Origin: CAZSAT01 sp964604675
GTDB lineage: Bacteria > Myxococcota_A > UBA796 > CAJQPC01
Direction: 5' to 3'
Length of the DNA stretch: 58,919 nucleotides
Assembly: GCA_964604675.1 (NCBI GenBank)
Contig: CAZSAT010000035.1
Span: 1-58,919, forward strand
Shown: piece by piece, positions 12,169 to 19,433 of the stretch
How positions within the stretch are numbered: the stretch's first letter is position 1
How the letters are laid out: the number at the start of each line of letters is the position of its first letter
Notes under the pieces: model-generated
The model's database searches: none
What the model was told of the DNA's origin: nothing
Seen by the model: the letters and a program-made list of their open reading frames with translations, nothing else
Program-made: the position numbers and the translations under genes

Positions 12169-13030
12169 GGTCCGCCTGGTCGATCACGTTCGGGCCACCC
12201 GGGGTCTGAGCTCCCGTGCCGCGCGGCTCGCCATGGGCACGGGCAAGGTCTGGTACGGCGGCGTGCCCACGGCGGACGCGGGCCGGATGGTGGATCCGAG
12301 CGGCGTGAGCTTCCGCGAGAACGCCCCACGGATCCGTGTGGGCCGGGACCTGGTGCTCGTGCACGTCGACGACCACCTGGCGGTCGTGTGGAAGCCCGCC
12401 GGGCTCCTGAGCGTGGCCGCGCCGGGGCGGGGGGACGACGACAACGTGGTGACCGCCGTGTCCCGCCTCTTGGGCCGCGCGATGCCCGTGCACCGGCTGG
12501 ACGAGCCCACCTCGGGCCTGATGCTCGTGGCGCGCGACCCCATCGCCCGCGCCGGCCTGATCGAGCAGATCTCCGCGCACGCCATCGAGCGCCGCTACCT
12601 GGCGCTGGTCCAGCAGACCTTCCGCGAGGGCGAGGTGAGGTGGGAGAGCGAGCTGCCCCAGGGCACGGCGGTGAGCCACTTCCGGCGGCTGCAGGTCTTG
12701 CGGCGGGACGCCACGCTCGTGGAAGCGCGCCTGGAGACCGGCCGGAAGCACCAGATCCGCCTGCACCTCGCCGACCTCGGGCACCCCGTGCTCGGCGACG
12801 AGCGCTACGCCCCCAAGCCGGTGGTGCGCCGCGCCCCACGGCTCGCGCTGCACGCCTGGCGGCTGGGCTTCGAACACCCCCGCACCGGCAAGCGCCTGCG
12901 CTTCCAGGTGCCGCTGGCTGACGACCTCGAGCGGCTTCGGCGGGAGCTCGACACCAGCGCGGAGGAGCGCCCTCCCGGTCCGCGGAAGCGTCCGGACCGC
13001 AAGCCGAAGACGCGGAGGAAGAAGCGTTGA
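12161..13030 (+). CDS. RluA-family pseudouridine synthase
   Basis: The 289-residue enzyme probably isomerises uridine in rRNA or tRNA. It starts with GTG inside the end of greB. The catalytic motif HRLDEPTSGLML (about residues 111-122) contains the conserved Asp of the family. Further family blocks are present: WKPAG, RRYLALV and TGRKHQIRLHLADLGHPVLGDERY. The N-terminus is S4-like (LSSRAARLAMGTGKVWYGG) but short. The last 30 residues are Arg/Lys/Pro-rich and probably bind RNA. The exact target base cannot be told from sequence. Confidence 0.9.
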   Translation: MAEVRLVDHVRATRGLSSRAARLAMGTGKVWYGGVPTADAGRMVDPSGVSFRENAPRIRVGRDLVLVHVDDHLAVVWKPAGLLSVAAPGRGDDDNVVTAVSRLLGRAMPVHRLDEPTSGLMLVARDPIARAGLIEQISAHAIERRYLALVQQTFREGEVRWESELPQGTAVSHFRRLQVLRRDATLVEARLETGRKHQIRLHLADLGHPVLGDERYAPKPVVRRAPRLALHAWRLGFEHPRTGKRLRFQVPLADDLERLRRELDTSAEERPPGPRKRPDRKPKTRRKKR

Positions 13031-13758
13031 GGGCGCTGATCACCGGCGGCGCGGTCCGATTGGGGCGAGCGGTGGCCACCGCGTTGCACGAGGCCGGGTT
13101 CTCGGTCGCGCTCCACTACCGGGCGAGCTCGGGCGCCGCGCGCAGCCTGGCGGAGGAGTTCGGCGGTGCCCTGCTGGTGCAGGCGGATCTCTCCACGGTC
13201 GAGGGCTGCGCGAGCGTGGTCGACGCCGTGAACCGCTGGGGGGGCGTGGACGTGCTGGTGAACAGCGCGGCGGCCTGGGAGGCCTGCCCGGTCGAACAGA
13301 TCGACCCGGTGCGTTGGGACGCGATGCAGGCCCTGAACGTTCGGGCGCCCTTCCTGCTCACCCAGGGCTTGCTGGCCTCGCTCCGAGCGTCCGAGCTCCC
13401 GGGCGGGGGGCTCGTGCTCAACATCACCGACATCGCCGGCGAGCGGCCGGCACGCGGCTACGCCCACTACAACGTGTCGAAGGCCGGGCTGACCATGCTC
13501 ACCCGCACCCTGGCGCTGGAGCTCGCGCCGCAGGTCCGGGTCAACGGCATCGCCCCGGGCACCGTGCTCCCCCCCGAAGAGCTTCCCGACGAGCAGCTCA
13601 TCGCGATCCGCGACACCATCCCCGCAGGCCGCTTCGGCACGGCGCGCGACATCGCGCGGGCCGCGATCTACTTCGCGCTGCACGCGCCGTACGTCACCGG
13701 CCAGGTGCTCGCGGTCGACGGCGGCCGCAGCGTGGGCGGCCCGATGGAGGCCGGATGA
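13027..13758 (+). CDS. Short-chain dehydrogenase, FolM/pteridine-reductase-like
   Basis: The 243-residue SDR starts with TTG overlapping the previous stop (TTGA). The cofactor loop reads GGAVRLGRA (residues 7-15); an Arg in this position is typical of NADPH-using pteridine reductases such as PTR1 and FolM. The second motif is NSAA in place of NNAG, again as in that group. The catalytic pair YNVSK is at residues 148-152. It overlaps a dihydroneopterin aldolase-like gene, so a dihydropterin or dihydrofolate reductase role is likely. The exact substrate is inference; generic SDR activity remains possible. Confidence 0.72.
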   Translation: MRALITGGAVRLGRAVATALHEAGFSVALHYRASSGAARSLAEEFGGALLVQADLSTVEGCASVVDAVNRWGGVDVLVNSAAAWEACPVEQIDPVRWDAMQALNVRAPFLLTQGLLASLRASELPGGGLVLNITDIAGERPARGYAHYNVSKAGLTMLTRTLALELAPQVRVNGIAPGTVLPPEELPDEQLIAIRDTIPAGRFGTARDIARAAIYFALHAPYVTGQVLAVDGGRSVGGPMEAG

Positions 13759-14459
13759 TCACGCGGGTGCGGGTCGACGACCTCCGCGTGAGCTGCCTCA
13801 TCGGCTGCCTGGACCCCGAGCGGGTGCGGCCTCAGGAGGTGCGGCTCGATGCCGAGGTGCAGCTCGACACCCACGCCGCCGCCGACGGCGACGACCTGCG
13901 CCGCACCTGGGACTACGCGGCGTTCGCGGGCAGAATGTCCTTCGTGCTGGAGGAGGCCGGCTTCCACCTGCTGGAGACCGCCGTGCGCTTCCTGGTGCGC
14001 AGCCTCCTGCTGCCGCCGGTCACAGGCTCCCAGCGACCGCCGGTGACCGCCGCGCGGGTCTGCCTCACCAAGTTCGGGGCCCTTCCGGGCGACGCGCTCG
14101 CGCAGGTGGAGCTCTCCGCCCGACGGGAGGAGGTGCAGTTCCGGCAGGAAGCCAAGCCGTGGGGCACGGTCGACGTCGTGGACGAGTGCCGTCGGCTCGG
14201 GCTGTACCGGCTCAACCTCGCGCCGGGCGCCACGATCCCGAACCACCTCCACCGCGTGATGAACGAGTCGGAGCTGGTGCTCCACCCCGGCCTGGTCGGC
14301 TGGCAGGTGGGGCACGCGCCGCGAGCGCTCGAGGTCGGGGAGCGCTTCCAGTGGCCCCACCACCACGCTCACGGCTACCAGAACAGCGGCGAGCGGCCCG
14401 CGAGCCTGCTCTGCATCGACAGCCCCACCTTCGATCCCACCGACGAGGTGCTGGCGTGA
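13755..14459 (+). CDS. Fusion of FolB-like dihydroneopterin aldolase and cupin
   Basis: The 234-residue protein starts with ATG overlapping the SDR stop (ATGA). Residues 1 to about 118 match the FolB/FolX fold: LRVSCLIGCLDPERVRPQEVRLDAEV, then a YAAFAGRM helix, LLETAVRFLV and AARVCLTKFGAL. Residues about 130-225 form a cupin with a first motif PNHLHRVMNESELVL and a second motif WPHHHAHGYQNSG, which supplies plausible metal ligands. FolB normally ends near residue 120, so the cupin is an extra module. FolB cleaves or epimerises dihydroneopterin; what the cupin adds is unknown. The flanking SDR genes suggest a pterin pathway unit. Confidence 0.8.
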   Translation: MITRVRVDDLRVSCLIGCLDPERVRPQEVRLDAEVQLDTHAAADGDDLRRTWDYAAFAGRMSFVLEEAGFHLLETAVRFLVRSLLLPPVTGSQRPPVTAARVCLTKFGALPGDALAQVELSARREEVQFRQEAKPWGTVDVVDECRRLGLYRLNLAPGATIPNHLHRVMNESELVLHPGLVGWQVGHAPRALEVGERFQWPHHHAHGYQNSGERPASLLCIDSPTFDPTDEVLA

Positions 14460-15124
14460 GGGTGCTGGTCACGGGAGGCGGCACCGGGCTGGGTCGCGGC
14501 ATCGCGGAGGCCCTGATCGAGCGCGGCGACGAGGTGGTGCTGGTCGGGCGTCGGAAGGGTCCGCTGGCCGAGACGGCCGAGGCGATCGGCGCCTCCTGGA
14601 TGACGGGCGACGTGACCGGCGACCCGGACGCCCTGATCGCGGCCGCGGGACCTCTCGACGGGCTGGTCAACAACGCGGGCAGCCTGGTGACCGGTCCAAT
14701 GGACGGTGAAGGCCTCGACGCGATGTTCGCCGTGCACGCCCGCGCCCCGGCGCTCTTGACCCGGGCGTTCGCCGCGCAGGCTCGGCAGGGGTCGGTGGTC
14801 AACGTGGCCTCCAACCTGGTGCTGCGTCCGATCGTGGGTGCTGGCGCCTACACCGCCGCGAAGGCCGCCTTGTGCAGCCTCACCCGCACCCTGGCGCTCG
14901 AGCTCGCTCCGCACGTTCGGGTCAATGCGGTGCTCCCGGGGGTCGTCCCCACCGCGATGACCGACCGCGGCGACGCCTGGCTCGACGAGGTGGCGAAGCT
15001 GCACCCGCTGGGACTCGGCCGGCCGGCGGACGTGGGCGAGGCGGTGGCGTACCTGCTGCACGCGCGCTGGGTGACCGGCGCCGAGCTGGTGGTCGACGGC
15101 GGGCTCACGGCGGGTGCGTCGTAG
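14456..15124 (+). CDS. Short-chain dehydrogenase/reductase
   Basis: The 222-residue protein starts with GTG overlapping the previous stop (GTGA). It has the classical SDR pattern: TGGGTGLGRG nucleotide loop (residues about 6-15), NNAG near residue 80, catalytic YTAAK near 132-136 and a C-terminal GAELVVDGG. An Arg pair after the second strand (VGRRKG) suggests NADP preference. It ends the overlapping cluster greB to SDR; its substrate is unknown, but translational coupling to the FolB-cupin gene suggests a related pterin or aldehyde substrate. The next gene is convergent after only one base. Confidence 0.8.
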   Translation: MRVLVTGGGTGLGRGIAEALIERGDEVVLVGRRKGPLAETAEAIGASWMTGDVTGDPDALIAAAGPLDGLVNNAGSLVTGPMDGEGLDAMFAVHARAPALLTRAFAAQARQGSVVNVASNLVLRPIVGAGAYTAAKAALCSLTRTLALELAPHVRVNAVLPGVVPTAMTDRGDAWLDEVAKLHPLGLGRPADVGEAVAYLLHARWVTGAELVVDGGLTAGAS

Positions 15125-15125
15125 C

Positions 15126-16118
15126 TCAGGAGTCGGTGAAGACCTTCGTGAAGTCGAGCTGCTTCCGCTTCACGACCCAGACCGGGGGGTTCGCCGAGAG
15201 CACCGACAGCGCCGACATCGCGAGCGAGGCCCGAAGCGCCGAGCCCAGGGAGTACCAGCGGTACCCGAGCCCGATGGACACGGTGGGGTTCTGCACCCGG
15301 TGCCACCACAGCGGCGGGTTGTAGAGCACGTCGCCGGGCTTCAGGGTGAAGCGGTAGCCGCGCAGGTGGCGGCAGGCGGGCATGGCCTCGTAGTCGGGAA
15401 CGAGCGGGTCGAAGTCCGAGAAGAAGTAGGGCGCGCGGGTCATCGGCGGTCGGAGCACGGGGGCCCAGGACGGCGCGTACAGGATCCAGGTCTTCTCGCC
15501 GTGGAGCTGCACGAACAGGTTGTTGCCGATGGCGCAGTGCAGAGCGGTGTCGGTGTTCGCGCCGCCGATGAAGAGCTGGAGCGACGAGGGGCCCGAGAGC
15601 GGTCCCTTCCGGGCGCCGAGCCACGCGCGATCGATCTCCGCCAGGCGCTCGGGCGAGCGCTCCAGGAAGGTGAGGAAGCGGCAGTACGCCCGGTTGCCGT
15701 CACCCAGGCCGGCCAGCGCTTCTCCCAGGGTGCTGTGGGTGGCGCCCTGATCGCGGAGCACCATCTCGGCCCCCGCCATCTTCATCAGGATGATGGGCTC
15801 GTGGCCATGGGCCTCGGCCAGGAACTCCGGGCTCCAGCCGGCCGCGCCCCAGGCCTTGGCGGCCCCCTCGAGGATCACGGGGCGGCCGCGCCTCACGTAG
15901 CGGTGCACGAAGTCGGCCGCCGAGATGGCCTGCACGCGCTCGAGCGGCTGCAGGAAGCCTTCGTGGTCCGCCAGCGCCCCCTCGATCCGAGCCGCGGCCC
16001 GCTGGCGGGAGGCCTCCAGGCGCGCCTCCAACCCGAGCGCGCCCAGGCAGTGCTGCAGCACCCAACGCCGACCGTAGCGCTGGAGCAGGGGCGCCGGAAC
16101 CGGGGGGGTGACCTCCAC
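15126..16118 (-). CDS. JmjC/cupin_8-like protein with altered metal site
   Basis: The predicted 330-residue protein starts with GTG at 16118, seven bases after ttcA, so it is probably in one operon with it. Residues about 60-290 resemble the JmjC/FIH group of iron and 2-oxoglutarate dioxygenases: SAADFVHRYVRRGRPVIL, LFIGGANTDTALHC, NNLFVQLHGEKTWILYAP, LKPGDVLYNPPLWWHRVQN. The usual HxD ligand motif reads HCA, so the Asp ligand appears missing, while the distal His in WWHRV is kept. It may be inactive, or may bind metal in another way. Linkage to a tRNA thiolase suggests, without proof, a link to RNA or protein modification. Confidence 0.72.
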   Translation of the reverse strand: MEVTPPVPAPLLQRYGRRWVLQHCLGALGLEARLEASRQRAAARIEGALADHEGFLQPLERVQAISAADFVHRYVRRGRPVILEGAAKAWGAAGWSPEFLAEAHGHEPIILMKMAGAEMVLRDQGATHSTLGEALAGLGDGNRAYCRFLTFLERSPERLAEIDRAWLGARKGPLSGPSSLQLFIGGANTDTALHCAIGNNLFVQLHGEKTWILYAPSWAPVLRPPMTRAPYFFSDFDPLVPDYEAMPACRHLRGYRFTLKPGDVLYNPPLWWHRVQNPTVSIGLGYRWYSLGSALRASLAMSALSVLSANPPVWVVKRKQLDFTKVFTDS

Positions 16119-16125
16119 GGCGTGG

Positions 16126-16893
16126 CTAGTCGGCTGCGGGCTGCGGAGCGTGGACCAGGGCTCGGTCCATGAGGTGGCTCGGCCGCACGTTCCGCAGCGC
16201 GGCGAGCATGTTGCCCTTGACCTTGGGGTTCTTGTCGTTGAGCTCGCCGAGGAGCCGCTTGATCTGCTTCCGCTGGAGGTTCTCCTGCGAGCCACAGAGG
16301 TCGCAGGGAATGATCGGGAAGGCCATCTCCTCGGCGAAGGCCGCGATCTCCTCCTCGGGGCAGTACACCAGGGGCCGGATGACCACGTTGCGCCCATCGT
16401 CGCTGACCAGGCGCGGCGCCATGCTCTTGAGCTGCCCCGAGTAGAACAGGTTCAGCATCAGCGTTTCGATGAAGTCTTCGCGGTGGTGGCCGAGCGCGAT
16501 CTTCGTGCAGCCCAGGTCGACGGCCGCGTTGTACAGGATTCCGCGGCGCATCCTGCTGCACAGCGAGCAATAGGTCTTGCCCGCAGGCACCTTGTCGATG
16601 ACCACGCTGTAGGTGTCCTGCTCCAGGATCCTGTAGGGCACCCCGATGGACTCGAAGTAGTTCGGCAGCACGTGGGCGGGGAAGCCGGGCTGCTTCTGGT
16701 CGAGGTTGACCGCGACGATCTCGAAGTCGAAGGGCGCCTTGCGCTGCATGAGGCGGAGCAGGTGCAGCAGGGTGTAGCTGTCCTTGCCGCCCGAGACGCA
16801 GACCATCACCTTGTCGCCGGGCTCGACGAGCTCGAAGTCGCGCACGGCGGCGGTCACGTGGCGGTGCAGCACCTTCTCCAGCCGGCTGGCCAT
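16126..16893 (-). CDS. ttcA: tRNA 2-thiocytidine(32) synthetase TtcA
   Basis: The 255-residue protein carries the PP-loop SGGKDS (residues 34-39) and the CxxC pair CSLC (109-112). A further CDLC lies near 197; such Cys residues hold the iron-sulfur cluster in TtcA. The helix GHHREDFIETLMLNLFYSG is typical of this family. It thiolates C32 in certain tRNAs using ATP. I chose ATG 16893, which has GAGGTGA just upstream, over the GTG at 16899. The 71-base region to the divergent gene at 16971 contains an inverted pair TTAACG (16920-16925) and CGTTAA (16955-16960), possibly promoter elements. Confidence 0.93.
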   Translation of the reverse strand: MASRLEKVLHRHVTAAVRDFELVEPGDKVMVCVSGGKDSYTLLHLLRLMQRKAPFDFEIVAVNLDQKQPGFPAHVLPNYFESIGVPYRILEQDTYSVVIDKVPAGKTYCSLCSRMRRGILYNAAVDLGCTKIALGHHREDFIETLMLNLFYSGQLKSMAPRLVSDDGRNVVIRPLVYCPEEEIAAFAEEMAFPIIPCDLCGSQENLQRKQIKRLLGELNDKNPKVKGNMLAALRNVRPSHLMDRALVHAPQPAAD

Positions 16894-16970
16894 GGTCACC
16901 TCGAAGCGAAGCCGCGTGTTTAACGCACTGGAGCGCGGCTCCGACGCAGAGGGACGTTAAGCGCGGCGCC

Positions 16971-17498
16971 ATGGCTGACGATGGTCCAGAGCTGCGCGTA
17001 GTGAACGAGGACGAGCCGGGCCGGGGGGGCTGCCTCCCGATGGTCGGTGGACTCGGGCTGATGGCCTACGGGCTGCTCATCGTGGGCATGGGCACGGTCG
17101 GCTTGATCGGCATCACCTGGGTCATCTACACCACCCGGGTCATGGCCCAGCAAGCCGGCAGCGTGCTGATGGGCGGAGCGACCGTGGATGGCTGGCGGCT
17201 GCAGGAGCTGCGGGCCTGGGGCGTGCTCGGCGAGGACGTGACGCCGGCGCTCTACCACGACCACTCCAACGCCGGCGACGGCTCCGCGGGGTGCATGGTG
17301 GCCGACGACCACGTGCTGGTCTGGGCAGAGCAGAGCCTCACCCAGCGCGTTCCGCTCGCGGGTGCGACGGTGAGCGGCGTGGACGAGGGCCTGGTCACCG
17401 TGACGATCGTCAACGGTGGAGACGAGGCCGTGTGCTGGTTCCGCCCCGACGAGGGCGGCGACCGCTTCCTCGCCATGCTGGAGGTCGAGACCCGATGA
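16971..17498 (+). CDS. Membrane protein of unknown function
   Basis: The 175-residue protein has an acidic N-terminus and then a hydrophobic stretch of about 35 residues (LPMVGGLGLMAYGLLIVGMG... ITWVIYTT) that forms one or two transmembrane helices. The remaining 120 residues look like a small beta-rich soluble domain. I recognise no family. The stop overlaps the next ATG (ATGA), and the three following small genes form one overlapping unit, so it probably belongs to an operon with the zinc-ribbon membrane protein. Confidence 0.6.
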   Translation: MADDGPELRVVNEDEPGRGGCLPMVGGLGLMAYGLLIVGMGTVGLIGITWVIYTTRVMAQQAGSVLMGGATVDGWRLQELRAWGVLGEDVTPALYHDHSNAGDGSAGCMVADDHVLVWAEQSLTQRVPLAGATVSGVDEGLVTVTIVNGGDEAVCWFRPDEGGDRFLAMLEVETR

Positions 17499-17863
17499 TC
17501 CATCTCTCCATCCAGACCGAAGGCGGCGACGCGCGCCCAGGGACGGGAACCTTCACCGCGATCGACGACACCGCACGCATCGGCAAGTCGGTCGCGTGGT
17601 TGGTGGGCGGCTTCGTGGGCGCCGCGCTCTGCATCGTGGTGCCGATCCTGCACCTCATCACCACGTGGGCGCTGCCCCTGGCCGGGATCGTGGCCTTCGT
17701 GGTCACCCTGCGGACGCGGAGCACGCTCACCGACATCGCGGGCAGCTGCCCGGGGTGCGGGGCCGACATCGCGCTGCGCGGTGGGCAGGCGACCTTCCCG
17801 CTCCGGGACGCCTGCCCGGAGTGCCACCGACCGCTGCTGGTGCACCGCACCGAGGAGACCTGA
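17495..17863 (+). CDS. Small membrane protein with C-terminal zinc ribbon
   Basis: The 122-residue protein has two adjacent hydrophobic segments (about residues 30-50 and 53-70), then a treble-clef or zinc-ribbon pattern CPGC (86-89) and CPEC (about 109-112). The zinc end is probably cytosolic. No known family is recognised. It overlaps both neighbours by 1-4 bases, which supports co-translation with the upstream membrane protein and the downstream PhnA-like protein. Confidence 0.6.
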   Translation: MIHLSIQTEGGDARPGTGTFTAIDDTARIGKSVAWLVGGFVGAALCIVVPILHLITTWALPLAGIVAFVVTLRTRSTLTDIAGSCPGCGADIALRGGQATFPLRDACPECHRPLLVHRTEET

Positions 17864-18252
17864 TGGCCAAGGGACGCGACAAGCACGACGCTCACCAGGC
17901 GGCGCTCGCCGCCCTCGGTCGGGACCTGAGCCGCCGGGCACGCAGCGCCTGCGAGCTCTGCGAGGACCGGACCTCGCTGAAGGTGGTGGAGGTGGCCGGC
18001 GGCCCCTCGGACCCCGAGGTGGACTGGGCGCTGATGCTCTGCGAGCGCTGCATCCTGGCGGTGGAGGACAACCGGCGGGCGCCGAGCGCGAACGAGCTGC
18101 GCTTCGTGGAAGGCACCGCCTGGTCCGAGATCCGGCCGGTGCAGATCACCGCGGTGCGCCTGGCGCGCAGGCTCGCCGCCGACGACGTGGGCTGGGCACG
18201 CGACCTCCTCGACGGGCTGTACCTGGACGAGGCGGTCGAAGCGCTGTTGTGA
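17863..18252 (+). CDS. PhnA/YjdM-family-like zinc protein
   Basis: The 129-residue protein has CELC near residue 31 and CERC near residue 60, spaced like the zinc ribbon of PhnA-like proteins. Its C-terminal half matches the pattern of that family: GTAWSEIRPVQITAVRLARRLAADDVGWARDLLDGLYLDE. Members were named after the E. coli phn region, but many are not needed for phosphonate use, so the function is open. Its ATG overlaps the previous stop, and the methyltransferase gene follows after 22 bases. Confidence 0.7.
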   Translation: MAKGRDKHDAHQAALAALGRDLSRRARSACELCEDRTSLKVVEVAGGPSDPEVDWALMLCERCILAVEDNRRAPSANELRFVEGTAWSEIRPVQITAVRLARRLAADDVGWARDLLDGLYLDEAVEALL

Positions 18253-18274
18253 GCTGCTTCCGGCGGGCGGTCCC

Positions 18275-19408
18275 GTGAGGCCGCTGCGCGGGGACGCGCT
18301 CGCCGAGCGCTTCGTGACCCTCTCGCGGTGGCTGCACCGGTGGCGGCCGCTCTGGACGCACCGACCCTTCGTCGACCGGCCGGCGCCGTGGGAGCCGGAT
18401 CTGCCGGGGCTCTCACGCACGCTCCGTGGGCTGAGCCTCGAGGAGGCCGAGCGGCTGCACGTCCTGTTGGGGGGACCCGATCCGGAGTGCGGGGTCGCGC
18501 CGCTTCCAGCCTGGCTCCAGCGGGCGATTCCGGGGCGGAAGTGGTCGCAGATCGAGGCCTTCGTGGGCGCGGTGGCCGACGCGCCGGTCACCAACTGGGT
18601 GGACTGGTGCTCGGGCAAGGGGCACCTCGGGCGCACGCTCGTGCGGACCACCGGGCGACCGGGTCTCGGGCTGGAGCTCGATCCAGCGCTCTGCCGGGCC
18701 GCCGACGGGCTCGCGGACACCGTGCGGGCCGACTACCGCACCGTGCCGTGCGACGTGATGGTGGACGGGCCGGCCCTCCCAGCCGACGCGGGCCTCGTGG
18801 CGCTCCACGCCTGCGGGGCCTTGCACGATCGGGCCCTGGCTCGCGGACCGGAGGTCGCGTTCGTGGCGGTGGCGCCGTGCTGCTACCACCGACATGCTGG
18901 CGAGCGGGTTCCGGCGCGCTCGTCCCTGGGCCAGGCCCACGACCTGTCCCTCGGGCCGTCCGCGCTGCGCTTCGCGACCGCCGAGGAGGTGGCGGCTCCG
19001 GAGCGCATCCGCCGCTTCCGACGGCGCCGGTCGGCGTTCCGGCAGGGGCTGGACCTGCTGCTGCGGCAGGCCACCGGGGTCGACGCCTACACCCCGCTGG
19101 GCGGCTTTCCCACCCCTTGGCTCCAGCAGGACTTCGAGCACTTCGTGCGCAGTGCCTCGGAGCACCATGGTCTGGCGCTCCCGGCGCGGTGGGATCCGGC
19201 GGCCGCCGAGGCGGAGGGATGGGCGGCGTTTGCCGAGATCACGCAGCTCTCCATTGCGCGCACGGTGTTCCGACGGCCGGTCGAGCTGTGGTTCGTGCTC
19301 GACCGCGCGCTGTGGCTGCAGGAGCTGGGGATGGAGGTCGAGGTGCGGCGGTTCTGCCAGCGGGCGCGGACGCCGCGGAACCTGCTCATCGTGGGGCGGC
19401 GAGGCTGA
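18275..19408 (+). CDS. SAM-dependent methyltransferase, Methyltransf_32-like
   Basis: The 377-residue product starts with GTG. A SAM-binding motif I is clear (VDWCSGKGHLGRTL, near residue 110), followed by LGLELD and LVALHACGALHD. The PCCYH motif (about 205-209) is typical of the Methyltransf_32 group, which includes tRNA methyltransferases of TRMT13 type. The N-terminal 90 residues and C-terminal 150 residues are specific to this branch. The substrate is not known; RNA is possible. Its last 144 bases occur again, about 92 percent identical, at 22162-22305. The 3' end faces a convergent lipoprotein gene. Confidence 0.75.
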   Translation: MRPLRGDALAERFVTLSRWLHRWRPLWTHRPFVDRPAPWEPDLPGLSRTLRGLSLEEAERLHVLLGGPDPECGVAPLPAWLQRAIPGRKWSQIEAFVGAVADAPVTNWVDWCSGKGHLGRTLVRTTGRPGLGLELDPALCRAADGLADTVRADYRTVPCDVMVDGPALPADAGLVALHACGALHDRALARGPEVAFVAVAPCCYHRHAGERVPARSSLGQAHDLSLGPSALRFATAEEVAAPERIRRFRRRRSAFRQGLDLLLRQATGVDAYTPLGGFPTPWLQQDFEHFVRSASEHHGLALPARWDPAAAEAEGWAAFAEITQLSIARTVFRRPVELWFVLDRALWLQELGMEVEVRRFCQRARTPRNLLIVGRRG

Positions 19409-19410
19409 CA

Positions 19411-19433
19411 CCAGGTCGTGGTCAGGGACCTGG
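19411..19433. terminator. Possible bidirectional terminator hairpin
   Basis: CCAGGTC (19411-19417) and GACCTGG (19427-19433) form a 7-bp stem with a 9-base loop between two convergent genes. It covers the stop codon of the minus-strand gene and lacks a T-run, so the call is weak. Confidence 0.3.
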
